Shown in pieces: positions 55,562-64,000 of a stretch of 64,000 bases of DNA. Origin of the DNA: Alcaligenaceae bacterium (GTDB lineage: Bacteria > Pseudomonadota > Gammaproteobacteria > Burkholderiales > Burkholderiaceae_B); contig JACCEP010000001.1 of the NCBI GenBank assembly GCA_013416395.1, positions 558,001 through 622,000 of the forward strand. The letters run 5' to 3'. Numbering within the stretch: position 1 is the stretch's first letter; the number at the start of each line of letters is the position of its first letter. The notes under the pieces were generated by a model. That model was not told where the DNA came from. It was given only the letters and a program-made list of their open reading frames with translations, and did not search any database. Position numbers and translations under genes: made by a program.

Positions 55562-57649
55562 ATGGCAGGATTTCGGGCTTTTCTTGGCGGGGTGGCTTCG
55601 GTCGTTCTTGCGGCCTGTTCTCTATTACCACAAGCGGTGCTGGCACAGCCCGCAGCGTCATCGTGTAATGGCGGGCATCCCATAAAGCTGGCAGACCAAA
55701 CTTGGGAGAGCGCCAGTTTTACCACCCATGTCATCAGCGATCTACTTGAACTGGCGTTTGGCTGCCAAACTGAAGTCGTACCTGGCACGACTGCGGCTAC
55801 CGAATCTGCGCTGGCTCAGAACGACGTGCAGATTATTGCCGAGCAATGGACTGGGCGCTCGCCCATTATCGAAAAGGCCATTGAGGCGGGTGATGTCAGC
55901 GTCGTGGGCGACACACTGGCTGGCGGAGCCGTTCAAGGTTGGTATGTACCTGATTACGTCGTACACGGTGATCCAGCGCGGGGTATCGAACCCATGGCGC
56001 CAGAACTTAAGTCCTGGAAAGACTTGCCACGCTATAAAGAGCTATTTCGTGATCCCGAAGTTCCGTCTAAAGGGCGCTTTCTCAATTGTCCTACCGGCTG
56101 GGTCTGCGAGCAAACCAATACGCGACTGCTTACGGTGCACGGCTTAAATGATGATTACAACAACTTCCGTGCGGGCACCGGCGCCGCCCTCGATGCAGCC
56201 ATAAGCTCCGCCTATGATCGCGGCAAACCCGTGCTGTTTTACTACTGGCAACCCGCCGGTTTGATGGCCAAGTACAAGTTTTTCAAAATCAAGCAAGATC
56301 CCTTTAACCAGGCTTGCTGGGACACGATTGTCAGCGGCAAGGGTAAGCTGTGTTCCAGCGATTTCCTGGTGGCACACCTGGGAGTGGGGGTGTCGACACC
56401 GTTTGTCAACGACAACCCCCAGCTTGTCACCTTTTTCAAGCACTTGCAGTTTCAGCCTGCGCTGCTTAACCAGATGATTCTTGAGATGACCGAAACGCGG
56501 GTCAGCGGATCTGACATGGCAGAGCAGTTTCTCAAGAAGCACCCGCAGGTATGGAGCGCCTGGCTGCCTGCAGATGCTGCAGCCCGTGCGCGCGCCGCAC
56601 TAGGCATAGCGCCGGCAGCGCATGAGGCCACTGCGAAGAGCGCGACGTCCACGACTGTCTCTGAACAGAAAACAGACTCAGACAGTGCTTCCGATCGGGC
56701 AACTGGTGCAAAGACCGGTGACGCCACAACGCAGCAGCAATCCGTGAATCCGTTTGCAGCCGCTGGGAATGCGGCATCAGGCATTTTTCCTGACTGGTCT
56801 GTAGCCGGGTTTGTGAATGATCGATTGGTACAAATGGTTAAGCGTTACGGCGGTGTATTCCGTGAGATCAGTGAGCGTATTCTGGTCACCATATTGCTGC
56901 CGTTGGAACGCGCGTTGCAGGCGGTGCCGCCGTGGCTGTTTCTGGCGTTCGTCGCGGCGCTGGCGTGGCATGCCACGCGCAAGCCCGTTTCAACCGTGTT
57001 GTATGTTGTCTGTTTGTACCTGATCGGTGCGGTAGGACTTTGGGACAAGCTTATCCAGACATTTGCGCTGGTACTGGTGTCGACAGCGTTTTCCATTGTG
57101 ATAGGCATACCCGTGGGCATTATTGCGGCACGCAGTCGTATCTTGCGCCGCCTGCTCACACCCGTGCTAGACGTTATGCAGACGCTGCCCAGCTTCGTCT
57201 ACCTTATCCCTGTGCTTATGCTGTTTGGGCTAGGCAAGGTGCCAGCCTTGTTCGCAACTGTTATCTATGCCGTGCCACCGCTTATTCGCCTGACTATTCT
57301 GGGTTTGCGACACGTTGATCGTGATGTCATGGAAGCGGCGCAGGCTTTTGGTGTGACACGATGGCAGATGCTGACCCGGGTTAGTCTGCCGCTGGCGCGC
57401 CCAAGCATTATGGCGGGTATCAACCAAACCACCATGATGGCCTTGGCCATGGTCGTGGTGGCGTCCATGATCGGCGCACGAGGGTTGGGCGAGGACGTAC
57501 TGGCGGGTATTCAAACGCTGGATGTGGGGCGCGGATTGCAGGCGGGTGTAGCCATTGTGATTCTGGCCATCGTGATTGACCGTATTACCCAGGCGTATGG
57601 CAGGCCGCGTCGGCGTCGGCTTGCCATGCAGCGGCAGGAGCAAGAGTGA
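55562..57649 (+). CDS. Fused substrate-binding protein/permease of an OpuA-like ABC importer
   Basis: A 695-residue fusion. Residues 1-29 are a signal peptide (cleavage near VLA-QP). About 35-335 form an OpuAC/ProX-type binding domain with several Trp/Tyr residues (ADQTWES, EQWTGRS, VQGWYVPDY, YYWQPAG) that could cage a quaternary ammonium group. About 335-420 is a Ser/Thr/Ala-rich linker. The rest is a ProW-type permease with the ATPase-coupling loop EAAQAFGVTRWQMLTRVSLP. AGGAG precedes the ATG. Its stop overlaps the ATPase gene start by one base. Glycine betaine-like solutes are the expected ligands; the neighbouring xsc operon suggests a sulfonate or sulfobetaine as an alternative. Confidence 0.9.
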   Translation: MAGFRAFLGGVASVVLAACSLLPQAVLAQPAASSCNGGHPIKLADQTWESASFTTHVISDLLELAFGCQTEVVPGTTAATESALAQNDVQIIAEQWTGRSPIIEKAIEAGDVSVVGDTLAGGAVQGWYVPDYVVHGDPARGIEPMAPELKSWKDLPRYKELFRDPEVPSKGRFLNCPTGWVCEQTNTRLLTVHGLNDDYNNFRAGTGAALDAAISSAYDRGKPVLFYYWQPAGLMAKYKFFKIKQDPFNQACWDTIVSGKGKLCSSDFLVAHLGVGVSTPFVNDNPQLVTFFKHLQFQPALLNQMILEMTETRVSGSDMAEQFLKKHPQVWSAWLPADAAARARAALGIAPAAHEATAKSATSTTVSEQKTDSDSASDRATGAKTGDATTQQQSVNPFAAAGNAASGIFPDWSVAGFVNDRLVQMVKRYGGVFREISERILVTILLPLERALQAVPPWLFLAFVAALAWHATRKPVSTVLYVVCLYLIGAVGLWDKLIQTFALVLVSTAFSIVIGIPVGIIAARSRILRRLLTPVLDVMQTLPSFVYLIPVLMLFGLGKVPALFATVIYAVPPLIRLTILGLRHVDRDVMEAAQAFGVTRWQMLTRVSLPLARPSIMAGINQTTMMALAMVVVASMIGARGLGEDVLAGIQTLDVGRGLQAGVAIVILAIVIDRITQAYGRPRRRRLAMQRQEQE

Positions 57650-58467
57650 TGGACGCTATCAAAATTCAGATCCGTAACGTCTACAAGGTATTCGGGCCGC
57701 GTGAGGCCGAGGCTGTGGCCATGTTGCACCAGGGCGTCGAGAAAGAAGTAGTGCAGGGTGAAACCGGCTGTAATGTGGGGCTGGCAGGTGTTAATGCACA
57801 AATTCCCACGGGTCGTATTACATGCATCATGGGGCTTTCGGGGTCAGGCAAGTCGACGCTGGTGCGCCATCTGAATCGTCTGATCGACCCCTCTGCCGGT
57901 GAAATCCTGGTCGACGGTGAAAATATTCTTGCACTGAGTATGCCTGAGCTGCGAGAACTGCGTCGTTATAAAGTCAGCATGGTGTTCCAGAGCTTCGGGC
58001 TTCTGCCGCATATCAATGTTCTGGATAACGTAGCCTTTGGCCTGTCTGTGCGCGGAGAAAACAAGCCAAAGGCGCGTGAGTCAGCCATGCTATGGCTGGA
58101 GCGGGTTGGTTTGACCGGCTACGAAAAAAACTACCCCGATGAGCTTTCAGGTGGAATGCGGCAGCGTGTGGGTCTGGCGCGTGCGCTTGCTATTGATGCC
58201 GAGGTGTTGTTAATGGATGAGGCATTTTCAGCGTTGGATCCACTTATCCGTTACGACATGCAAGATCAACTGCTGGTCTTGCAGCAAAAGCTCCAGAAAA
58301 CCATTGTGTTCATTACGCACGATATTGATGAAGCCCTCAGGCTGGGACAGCATATTGTTATTTTGCGTGATGGTAAGGTGGAGCAGGCTGGCACACCCGA
58401 TGATATCCGTGATCATCCGGTCAATGAATACGTGGAGCGGTTTGTGATTCGGCGAACTGTTGCCTGA
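57649..58467 (+). CDS. ABC transporter ATPase, OpuAA/ProV type without CBS domains
   Basis: About 272 residues from ATG 57649 (AGGAG lies 8 nt upstream; GTG at 57646 is in frame but less likely). Walker A is GLSGSGKST, the Q loop FQSFGLLPH, signature LSGGMRQR and Walker B VLLMDEAFSALD. ProV/OpuAA usually continues into two CBS domains that sense ionic strength. This protein stops just after the ATPase domain, so osmotic gating is unlikely and a nutritional role is plausible. It is translationally linked to the binding protein/permease fusion. Confidence 0.92.
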   Translation: MDAIKIQIRNVYKVFGPREAEAVAMLHQGVEKEVVQGETGCNVGLAGVNAQIPTGRITCIMGLSGSGKSTLVRHLNRLIDPSAGEILVDGENILALSMPELRELRRYKVSMVFQSFGLLPHINVLDNVAFGLSVRGENKPKARESAMLWLERVGLTGYEKNYPDELSGGMRQRVGLARALAIDAEVLLMDEAFSALDPLIRYDMQDQLLVLQQKLQKTIVFITHDIDEALRLGQHIVILRDGKVEQAGTPDDIRDHPVNEYVERFVIRRTVA

Positions 58468-58487
58468 TGTTGGAAATGACGACCGCG

Positions 58488-59240
58488 TTAGCCCAACGCC
58501 GCGCTGACGAGCAAGCCAATGCCTATGATGACCAGCACGCTGTAGGCCAAACGACGTAGTTGCGCTGCCGGAAGAGGGGGTGGATATTTGCGCCCGATGA
58601 TCGTCATGACCGCCACAATAGGTATAGCCATTAGCGCCACGCTTAACGAGTGGCTGTCTTGCTGGCCCTGGCTGACAACGTATACCGTGCGTACGGCAGC
58701 CGACGCTGCAAAAATAAGTAGCAGCATGCTGCGTACGGCGACAAGTTTCATGGGTTGCCGGTAAAAAAGAAAGATGACCGGTGGGCCTGCCATGCCAAAT
58801 AGGCCACCAAACAAGCCTGACAGCAAGCCGCTGATCATAAAGCTTGCACGCGTCGATGTGTGTTTTAGCTGAGTGGGGCGAAAGGCAAACTGCACGCCGC
58901 TGTATATGATGACAATACCCAGCATTAACTGCAGTACGCGCGAAAAGCCATCATTAAGGTAATCAAGCAGCAGTACGCCGGCTATGCTCGACGGTATCAG
59001 GCCAATCATGACGGCGCCGATTATCCGTCTATCAAGATGGTGAAGTTTGCCGTGCAATGCCACACCGCTGTTCACCAGTGTGACGATGCTAACGACATTG
59101 GCAATAAATGGAACTGAAACCAGGTCGAAGCCGCTGCTGACCCCGATAATAATCATTCCGAGGCCGAAACCGGTCACCGTCTGGAAATAGCTGCCTGTGG
59201 CAATGACCAGAAAGAGGGCGGCATAGACCCAAAGACTCAT
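58488..59240 (-). CDS. TauE/SafE-family sulfite/sulfonate exporter
   Basis: A 250-residue membrane protein with seven to eight helices in two TauE/SafE repeats. The second repeat contains GLLSGLFGGLFGMAGPPVIFL, a family hallmark. It overlaps pta by 4 nt (ATGA) and is last of xsc-pta-exporter. Sulfite released by Xsc is toxic, so sulfite export is the most likely job, as for the TauE/TauZ proteins of taurine-degrading bacteria. Confidence 0.88.
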   Translation of the reverse strand: MSLWVYAALFLVIATGSYFQTVTGFGLGMIIIGVSSGFDLVSVPFIANVVSIVTLVNSGVALHGKLHHLDRRIIGAVMIGLIPSSIAGVLLLDYLNDGFSRVLQLMLGIVIIYSGVQFAFRPTQLKHTSTRASFMISGLLSGLFGGLFGMAGPPVIFLFYRQPMKLVAVRSMLLLIFAASAAVRTVYVVSQGQQDSHSLSVALMAIPIVAVMTIIGRKYPPPLPAAQLRRLAYSVLVIIGIGLLVSAALG

Positions 59241-60247
59241 AGCGACTGGCTGTTCGACGCTGCTTGCAACGCAGTGACGGCAATTACGTAGTAAATGTCA
59301 TTGGCGCTGCAGCTGCGCGACAAATCGTTGGCCGGCTTTTTCAAACCCTGTAGCAGTGGGCCGATTGCCACGGCTCCGCCTATATGCTCTGCAAGTTTAT
59401 AACCGATATTACCCGCGCCCAGATCCGGAAACACAAGTACGTTGGCGCGGCCTTGTACTTTGGATGTCGGGAGCTTGCGCAAGGAGACTTCGGGCCGGAT
59501 GGCGGCATCGAGCTGCAAATCTTCATCGATCAGGATGTCGGGCCTGGCTTGCTGCACGCGCCTGGAGGCATTAACAACTTTGTCGACCAGCGGATGGCTT
59601 GCGCTACCCGCCGTAGAAAACGACAACATGGCGATGCGCGGCGCTTCACCCAGCAGCTGTTGTGCGCTTTCGGCTGCGGCCAGAGCGATGTCGGCAAGCT
59701 GCTCTTCGTCAGGGTCGATAACAAGGCCGCAATCAGAAAATATCATGCCACCCGGGCACGAATGCCAGGGCTTGTCGAACAGCATCAGAAAGAAACTGGA
59801 GACGGTTCTGGTCATGGGCGCTTTGCCGATGATCTGCAGGGCTGTGCGTACCACGTTGGCAGTGGTATGAACCGCACCCGCCACCGACCCATCGGCCAGG
59901 CCGCTGTGCACCATGAGGTTGGCGAAACACAGAGGGTCGAGCACTGCCTGCTGCGCCTGTTCGCGCGTCATGCCTTTGGCGGCACGGAGCTCGTATAGCG
60001 TTTCAGCAAGCTGTGGAATAAGTGGGGAGGATTTCAGGTCAATGACCTGTATATTGTCCAGGCTTACGTTTGCCTGGCTGGCGCATTCAACAATTGCCTT
60101 GGCGTCACCCACCAGACTGATACGCGCAATACCTTCATTTGCTGCACGTGCAGCCGCTTGTAGTATGCGGGGGTCTTCACCCTCGCACAGCACGATGTGG
60201 GAGGTATGCTGGCGCGCGCGTGTGACGATAGAATCTAGGATATTCAA
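59237..60247 (-). CDS. pta: Phosphate acetyltransferase
   Basis: 336 residues of the short Pta type, with DGSVAGAVHTTANVVRTALQ, the FSDCGLVIDPDEEQLADIA segment, and FPDLGAGNIGYKLA near the C-terminus. It converts acetyl phosphate, the Xsc product, to acetyl-CoA. Translation starts with TTG at 60247 behind GGGAG. A hairpin separates it from xsc, and it overlaps the exporter gene by 4 nt. Confidence 0.93.
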   Translation of the reverse strand: MNILDSIVTRARQHTSHIVLCEGEDPRILQAAARAANEGIARISLVGDAKAIVECASQANVSLDNIQVIDLKSSPLIPQLAETLYELRAAKGMTREQAQQAVLDPLCFANLMVHSGLADGSVAGAVHTTANVVRTALQIIGKAPMTRTVSSFFLMLFDKPWHSCPGGMIFSDCGLVIDPDEEQLADIALAAAESAQQLLGEAPRIAMLSFSTAGSASHPLVDKVVNASRRVQQARPDILIDEDLQLDAAIRPEVSLRKLPTSKVQGRANVLVFPDLGAGNIGYKLAEHIGGAVAIGPLLQGLKKPANDLSRSCSANDIYYVIAVTALQAASNSQSL

Positions 60248-60273
60248 AGGTCGGCTCCCACCAAAAATAAAGA

Positions 60274-60308
60274 AGGGCCCGCCGCCCGAAAAGAGGCGGG
60301 CGGACCCT
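60274..60308 (-). terminator. Hairpin between xsc and pta
   Basis: On the minus strand GGGTCCGCC pairs with GGCGGGCCC-like sequence and TTCTTTATTTTT follows. It is within the operon and could act as a partial terminator lowering pta relative to xsc. Confidence 0.45.
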
Positions 60309-60322
60309 TTAACTCGACTGAG

Positions 60323-62140
60323 TTAGACGTAGTCTTTGTACTTGTCCAGCAGGCGAACCGGCTTCGAGAGTGCGTCACGACGGAACGGGTCGCCCAGTTC
60401 GCGGGTGCACATGATCTCGAGAATGCATGTTTTGCCTTCGTTCATCTGCATGTCGATGGCACGTTTGAATGCCGGACCGACGTCTTCGATGCGATCGACA
60501 GTGATGGCTTCTGCACCCATGGCGCGCGCGATATCTGCGAAGGACGGGTTTTCGAGTTCGCCTGCAACAAAGCGGCGGTTGTAGAAGTCGACCTGGTTCT
60601 TCTTCTCGGCACCCCATTGGCGGTTGTGGAAGACCACGGCGGTAACCGGGATGTTCTCACGTACGCATGTCATGGTTTCCGACAGGCTCATGCCCCATGC
60701 GCCGTCGCCAGCGTAGGATACGGCAGGACGATGCGGTGCAGCGACCTTGGCGCCGATGATGGTCGGGAATGCGTAGCCGCAGTTGCCAAAGGACATGGCA
60801 GCGAAGAAGCTACGTGGCTTTTCAAAACGCAGATAGCTGTTAGCGACCGAGTTGATGTTGCCGATGTCGGTCGACACCATGACATCTTCGGGCATGGCTT
60901 TTTCAAGCTCGCGCAGAACCTGGCGTGGGTGCAGGTATTCGCCACCCGTGTAGGTCTTTTCTTCTTTGGCTTCGGCGATAACGTCGAGGCTGTAGGGATC
61001 GCGCTCATGGGTCCAGTCGTCAAGCTCTTTTTCCCATGCTGCCTTCTCGCTGGCAATTTTCTCAGCGCGTGCTTCGCGGGTGCTGTCGCAATCAAGCGTG
61101 CGATCTTGCAGGCGTTGGGACAATGCTACGGCAGCAGCGCCGGCGTCGCCGCAAATGCCTACCGAAATTTTCTTGACCAGGCCCAGCATCTTGTTGTCAG
61201 CGTCGACCTGGATGATCTTGGCGTCTTTGGGCCAGTAATCCATGCCATGCTGGGGCAATGTGCCGAATGGTCCAAGACGTGTGCCAAGTGCCAGCACTAC
61301 GTCGGCCTGAGCCATTAGCTTCATTGCAGCCTTGGAACCTTGATAGCCCAAAGGACCGCACCACAATGGGTGGCTGGCTGGGAAGGAATCATTGTGCAGG
61401 TAGCTGTTGACCACGGGGGCACCCAGACGCTCGGCCAGTGCCTTGCACTCTTCGATCGCATCGGCCATGACGACACCGCCGCCCGAGATGATGACAGGGA
61501 ACTTGGCCTTGGCCAGCAGATCGGCCGCTTCGTTCAGGCTGCTTTCGCCACCGGCGCCGCGATCCAGACGTGAAGGCTTGGGGATTTCGCAGGTGATTTC
61601 ACCGTAGAAGAAATCGCGAGGAATGTTCAACTGCGTTGGGCCCATTTCGCTCATGGCGCGATCGAAACAACGGCCGGTGAACTCAGCCATACGATTGGCG
61701 TTGGTGACGTGGCCCTGGTATTTGGTGAATTCCTGGAACATAGGCAATTGATTGCATTCCTGGAAGCCGCCCAGACCGATGGTGCCGGTGCCGGTTTCGG
61801 GTGTAATAATGACGACTGGGCTGTGGGCCCAATAGGCAGCGGCAATGGCAGTAACGCAGTTGCTGATGCCGGGGCCGTTTTGCCCGATGACGGTGCCGTG
61901 ACGGCCAGAGACGCGTGAGTAGCCGTCAGCCATGTGGGCGGCGCCCTGTTCATGTACGACAGGAATCAAACGGATTCCTGCAGGAGCAAAAATGTCCATG
62001 GCGTCCATGAAGGCTGAGCCCATGATGCCGAACATTTCGGTCACGCCGTTGGCGACCAGGGTTTCAACAAAGGCCTCAGATGGGGTCATCTTAGTAGGGC
62101 CGGCGACTATATTGCGGGAATGCGTGGGAGCTTGGCTCAT
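60323..62140 (-). CDS. xsc: Sulfoacetaldehyde acetyltransferase
   Basis: A 605-residue thiamine-diphosphate enzyme. The Glu that activates the cofactor lies in VVHEQGAAHMADGYSR, and the ThDP/Mg motif is GDGAWGMSLSE...NIPVTAVVFHNRQWG. FGIMGSAFMDAMD and WGAEKKNQVDFYNRR are specific to Xsc and separate it from acetolactate synthase. It cleaves sulfoacetaldehyde with phosphate to acetyl phosphate and sulfite in the breakdown of taurine and other C2 sulfonates. GGAGA precedes the ATG. No taurine dehydrogenase or transaminase gene is in the window, so the upstream steps must be encoded elsewhere. Confidence 0.95.
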   Translation of the reverse strand: MSQAPTHSRNIVAGPTKMTPSEAFVETLVANGVTEMFGIMGSAFMDAMDIFAPAGIRLIPVVHEQGAAHMADGYSRVSGRHGTVIGQNGPGISNCVTAIAAAYWAHSPVVIITPETGTGTIGLGGFQECNQLPMFQEFTKYQGHVTNANRMAEFTGRCFDRAMSEMGPTQLNIPRDFFYGEITCEIPKPSRLDRGAGGESSLNEAADLLAKAKFPVIISGGGVVMADAIEECKALAERLGAPVVNSYLHNDSFPASHPLWCGPLGYQGSKAAMKLMAQADVVLALGTRLGPFGTLPQHGMDYWPKDAKIIQVDADNKMLGLVKKISVGICGDAGAAAVALSQRLQDRTLDCDSTREARAEKIASEKAAWEKELDDWTHERDPYSLDVIAEAKEEKTYTGGEYLHPRQVLRELEKAMPEDVMVSTDIGNINSVANSYLRFEKPRSFFAAMSFGNCGYAFPTIIGAKVAAPHRPAVSYAGDGAWGMSLSETMTCVRENIPVTAVVFHNRQWGAEKKNQVDFYNRRFVAGELENPSFADIARAMGAEAITVDRIEDVGPAFKRAIDMQMNEGKTCILEIMCTRELGDPFRRDALSKPVRLLDKYKDYV

Positions 62141-62325
62141 CCGGTTCTCCAGTTTCTATTAATTAATGGGACAACAAATATTGTTTTTTTAACTTATGTT
62201 TGTTATTTAACGTGTTTTACGCCAAAGAGTCAATCTAAATCTCGAAATACGGAATGAAATGGATCAAAAATCGTAAATAAGGTACGATTCAGTCATTCTG
62301 ATACCTGATAAACACGGAGACAACC

Positions 62326-63303
62326 ATGCCACACTCGCTCACGCAGCCAGACATACGCTTGCCTGTCCGCGATGTTTTTGGAATCGACAGTGATCTGCTC
62401 GTACCGGCATTCAGCCAGGCCGATGAGCACGTGCCCGATATCGATGAAGCCTATCGCTTCAACGCCGAGGTCACACTGGCGATACTCGCAGGCTTTGCTC
62501 ACAACCGTCGTGTCATGGTGCAGGGTAGACATGGCACGGGAAAATCCACGCATATTGAGCAGGTGGCTGCACGCTTGAACTGGCCATGCTTGCGAGTAAA
62601 CCTTGATGGACACATCAGCCGACTGGATATGGTTGGCAAGGATGCCATTGTGATCCAGGATGGCAAGCAGGTCACCGCCTTTCAGGAAGGGATTCTGCCG
62701 TGGGCATTGCAGCGCCCGGTGGCTCTTATTTTTGATGAGTACGATGCAGGTCGGCCGGATGTCATGTTTGTTATTCAACGTATTTTGGAACGTGACGGTA
62801 AATTTACGTTGATGGATCAGAACCGTGTGCTGACGCCGCATCCGGCATTCCGACTGTTTGCCACAGCAAATACGGTAGGTCTGGGCAATCTGTCAGGCCT
62901 TTATCATGGCGTGCAGGTACTGAACCATGCGCAAATGGATCGCTGGAATATTGTCGCAACGCTTGACTATCTCTCGCCTGAAGAAGAAACCGAAATCGTG
63001 GCGGCGCGTGTGCCTTCCAAGAACACTGAAAAGGGAAGGGCCCTGATCGCTGCCATGGTGGCATTGGCCGGTCTTACGCGTAAGGGGTTTGCCGCCGGTG
63101 ACCTGTCGGCGCTCATGTCGCCGCGTACTGTTATTACCTGGGCTGAAAACTGCGAAGTGTTTCGCGACCCTGCGCTGGCTTTCAGGCTGTCGTTTCTGAA
63201 TAAATGCGATGAAGCCGAAAGGCCACTGGTTGCCGAGTATTACCAGCGTTGCTTTAATGACGAGCTACCTGATGACTGGACGCGCGGCACGGGGCTGGTG
63301 TGA
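62326..63303 (+). CDS. cobS: CobS-type AAA+ ATPase (cobaltochelatase subunit)
   Basis: 325 residues, the usual CobS length. It carries the P-loop GRHGTGKST, the DEYDAGRPDVMFVIQRILE Walker B region, FRLFATANTVGLGN, and the C-terminal WTRGTGLV. CobS with CobT and CobN inserts cobalt into hydrogenobyrinic acid diamide in aerobic cobalamin synthesis. CobST pairs also occur as general MoxR-like ATPase/VWA systems, so the metallochelatase role is tentative. GGAGA precedes ATG 62326. The stop overlaps the cobT start by 4 nt. Confidence 0.9.
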   Translation: MPHSLTQPDIRLPVRDVFGIDSDLLVPAFSQADEHVPDIDEAYRFNAEVTLAILAGFAHNRRVMVQGRHGTGKSTHIEQVAARLNWPCLRVNLDGHISRLDMVGKDAIVIQDGKQVTAFQEGILPWALQRPVALIFDEYDAGRPDVMFVIQRILERDGKFTLMDQNRVLTPHPAFRLFATANTVGLGNLSGLYHGVQVLNHAQMDRWNIVATLDYLSPEEETEIVAARVPSKNTEKGRALIAAMVALAGLTRKGFAAGDLSALMSPRTVITWAENCEVFRDPALAFRLSFLNKCDEAERPLVAEYYQRCFNDELPDDWTRGTGLV

Positions 63304-64000
63304 CTGACCCCGCACGCATGTCACGGCGCCAGCAGCAGCTTGAAGAGCTCTGTGTAGCCAGCGCACGGGCGCTCACCGGCGACCCCGGCCTGTATTACCG
63401 CAACAGTATGCTGTATCGGGACAACGCGCCCGTTCGAGTGCGCGCGCCGCATTTGCGCGTAAATGCGGCACAAAGAAACCTGACTACGCTGCGTGGTATC
63501 AACGATGCGTTGGCGTTAAGGCTGGTTCATTCCGACACGGCACTGTTTAAGCAGATGCAGCCCGAAGAGCCCGTGCAAAGGTTGATATTTGATCTTCTGG
63601 AGCAATTGCGGGTTGAGGCGCTTGCACCTGCTAGTTTGCCAGGAACCGGTGTTAATGTGCGTCGCCGCTTTCTTGACTGGTCTCACGAGTTTTATGTTTC
63701 GGGTCTTGCCGATTCGGCACTCGGGCTGTTGTTGTTTACTGTGGCGCAAATGGCGTGGTCACGGCTGAACGCGCTGCCGGTGTTCGCAGAAGCCGAAGAC
63801 TTTATTGAGGCTACCCGGGCGGGTATTGCTCCCGTCATCGGTGGGGCTCTGGCTGGGTTGCGGCGCAACCGCCATGATCAGGCCAGCTATGCACCCCATG
63901 CGCTAGAGTTGGCACGGCTTGTGTTTCAGTCGGTGCAGGATGCGGGGAAGGCGGATGGTGAAGATGACAACGCGGAAACAAGCGGCGCGTATAACGGCTT
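63300..64000 (+). CDS. cobT: CobT-type VWA protein, N-terminal part
   Basis: The frame opens at GTG 63300 (overlap GTGA with cobS) and runs to the window edge. The N-terminal 230 residues contain LRGINDALALRLVHSD and FDLLEQLRVEAL, matching the start of CobT, and the last visible stretch turns acidic (DGEDDN), as in the linker before the C-terminal VWA domain. The catalytic MIDAS region lies outside the window. It would form the hexameric partner of CobS. Confidence 0.85.
   Translation, partial: MTDPARMSRRQQQLEELCVASARALTGDPGLYYRNSMLYRDNAPVRVRAPHLRVNAAQRNLTTLRGINDALALRLVHSDTALFKQMQPEEPVQRLIFDLLEQLRVEALAPASLPGTGVNVRRRFLDWSHEFYVSGLADSALGLLLFTVAQMAWSRLNALPVFAEAEDFIEATRAGIAPVIGGALAGLRRNRHDQASYAPHALELARLVFQSVQDAGKADGEDDNAETSGAYNG

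Noticed and set aside
60323-62140. Acetolactate synthase
   Set aside because: The Xsc-specific segments and the adjacent pta and TauE/SafE genes favour sulfoacetaldehyde acetyltransferase; no ilvN-type small subunit is present.

Overview
The window looks like the origin-proximal part of a betaproteobacterial chromosome, most likely Burkholderiales and probably Alcaligenaceae (relatives of Bordetella and Achromobacter). The order mnmG-rsmG-parA-parB, then tRNA-Tyr/Gly/Thr-tuf, tRNA-Trp-secE-nusG-rplKAJL-rpoBC, then rpsL-rpsG-fusA-tuf-rpsJ points that way. Five parS palindromes and several DnaA boxes just upstream of mnmG support closeness to the origin. The genus is inference.

Left part (1-20.2 kb): the tail of mnmE, then accessory genes. 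These are an orphan sensor kinase, a run of small envelope proteins ending in a degenerate LysM/LytM factor, ada, a sigma-54 activator divergent from its likely target aldehyde dehydrogenase, a PACE-type efflux protein, a dadA-like flavin dehydrogenase behind a tandem glycine riboswitch, a MocR regulator divergent from an EamA exporter, a SagB-like nitroreductase, a Fic protein with a possible convergent antitoxin ORF, a methionine-type aminotransferase and a cold-shock protein. Many regulator/target pairs are divergent and share a control region.

Origin region (about 18-23.5 kb): two clusters of DnaA boxes lie on either side of the aminotransferase and csp genes. A 3.2-kb stretch without recognisable genes carries DnaA boxes, two families of short tandem repeats and five parS sites. 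To its right the information-processing genes run almost entirely on the plus strand, as expected for one replichore.

Right part (23.5-64 kb): mnmG-rsmG-parA-parB, an AtoE-type short-chain fatty acid carrier, the tRNA/tuf/secE/nusG/rpl/rpoBC block, then an insertion between rpoC and rpsL. That insertion holds an arginase/ornithine cyclodeaminase pair with an AsnC-type regulator, and a response regulator/FecR-LysM/CHASE2 kinase operon. The str operon follows with a second, nearly identical tuf, but it stops after rpsJ at a strong terminator. The remaining 8.5 kb contain no rplC. They hold an OpuA-like importer with binding protein and permease fused, a convergent sulfonate-degradation operon (xsc, pta, TauE/SafE exporter), and a cobS-cobT pair cut by the window edge.

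No CRISPR array, insertion sequence, prophage or rRNA operon was seen. The most notable observations are an Ada protein lacking three of four zinc ligands but still preceded by an Ada-box-like site, the parS/DnaA/tandem-repeat region, the possible Fic antitoxin, the riboswitch in front of dadA, and the betaine-type importer beside xsc.
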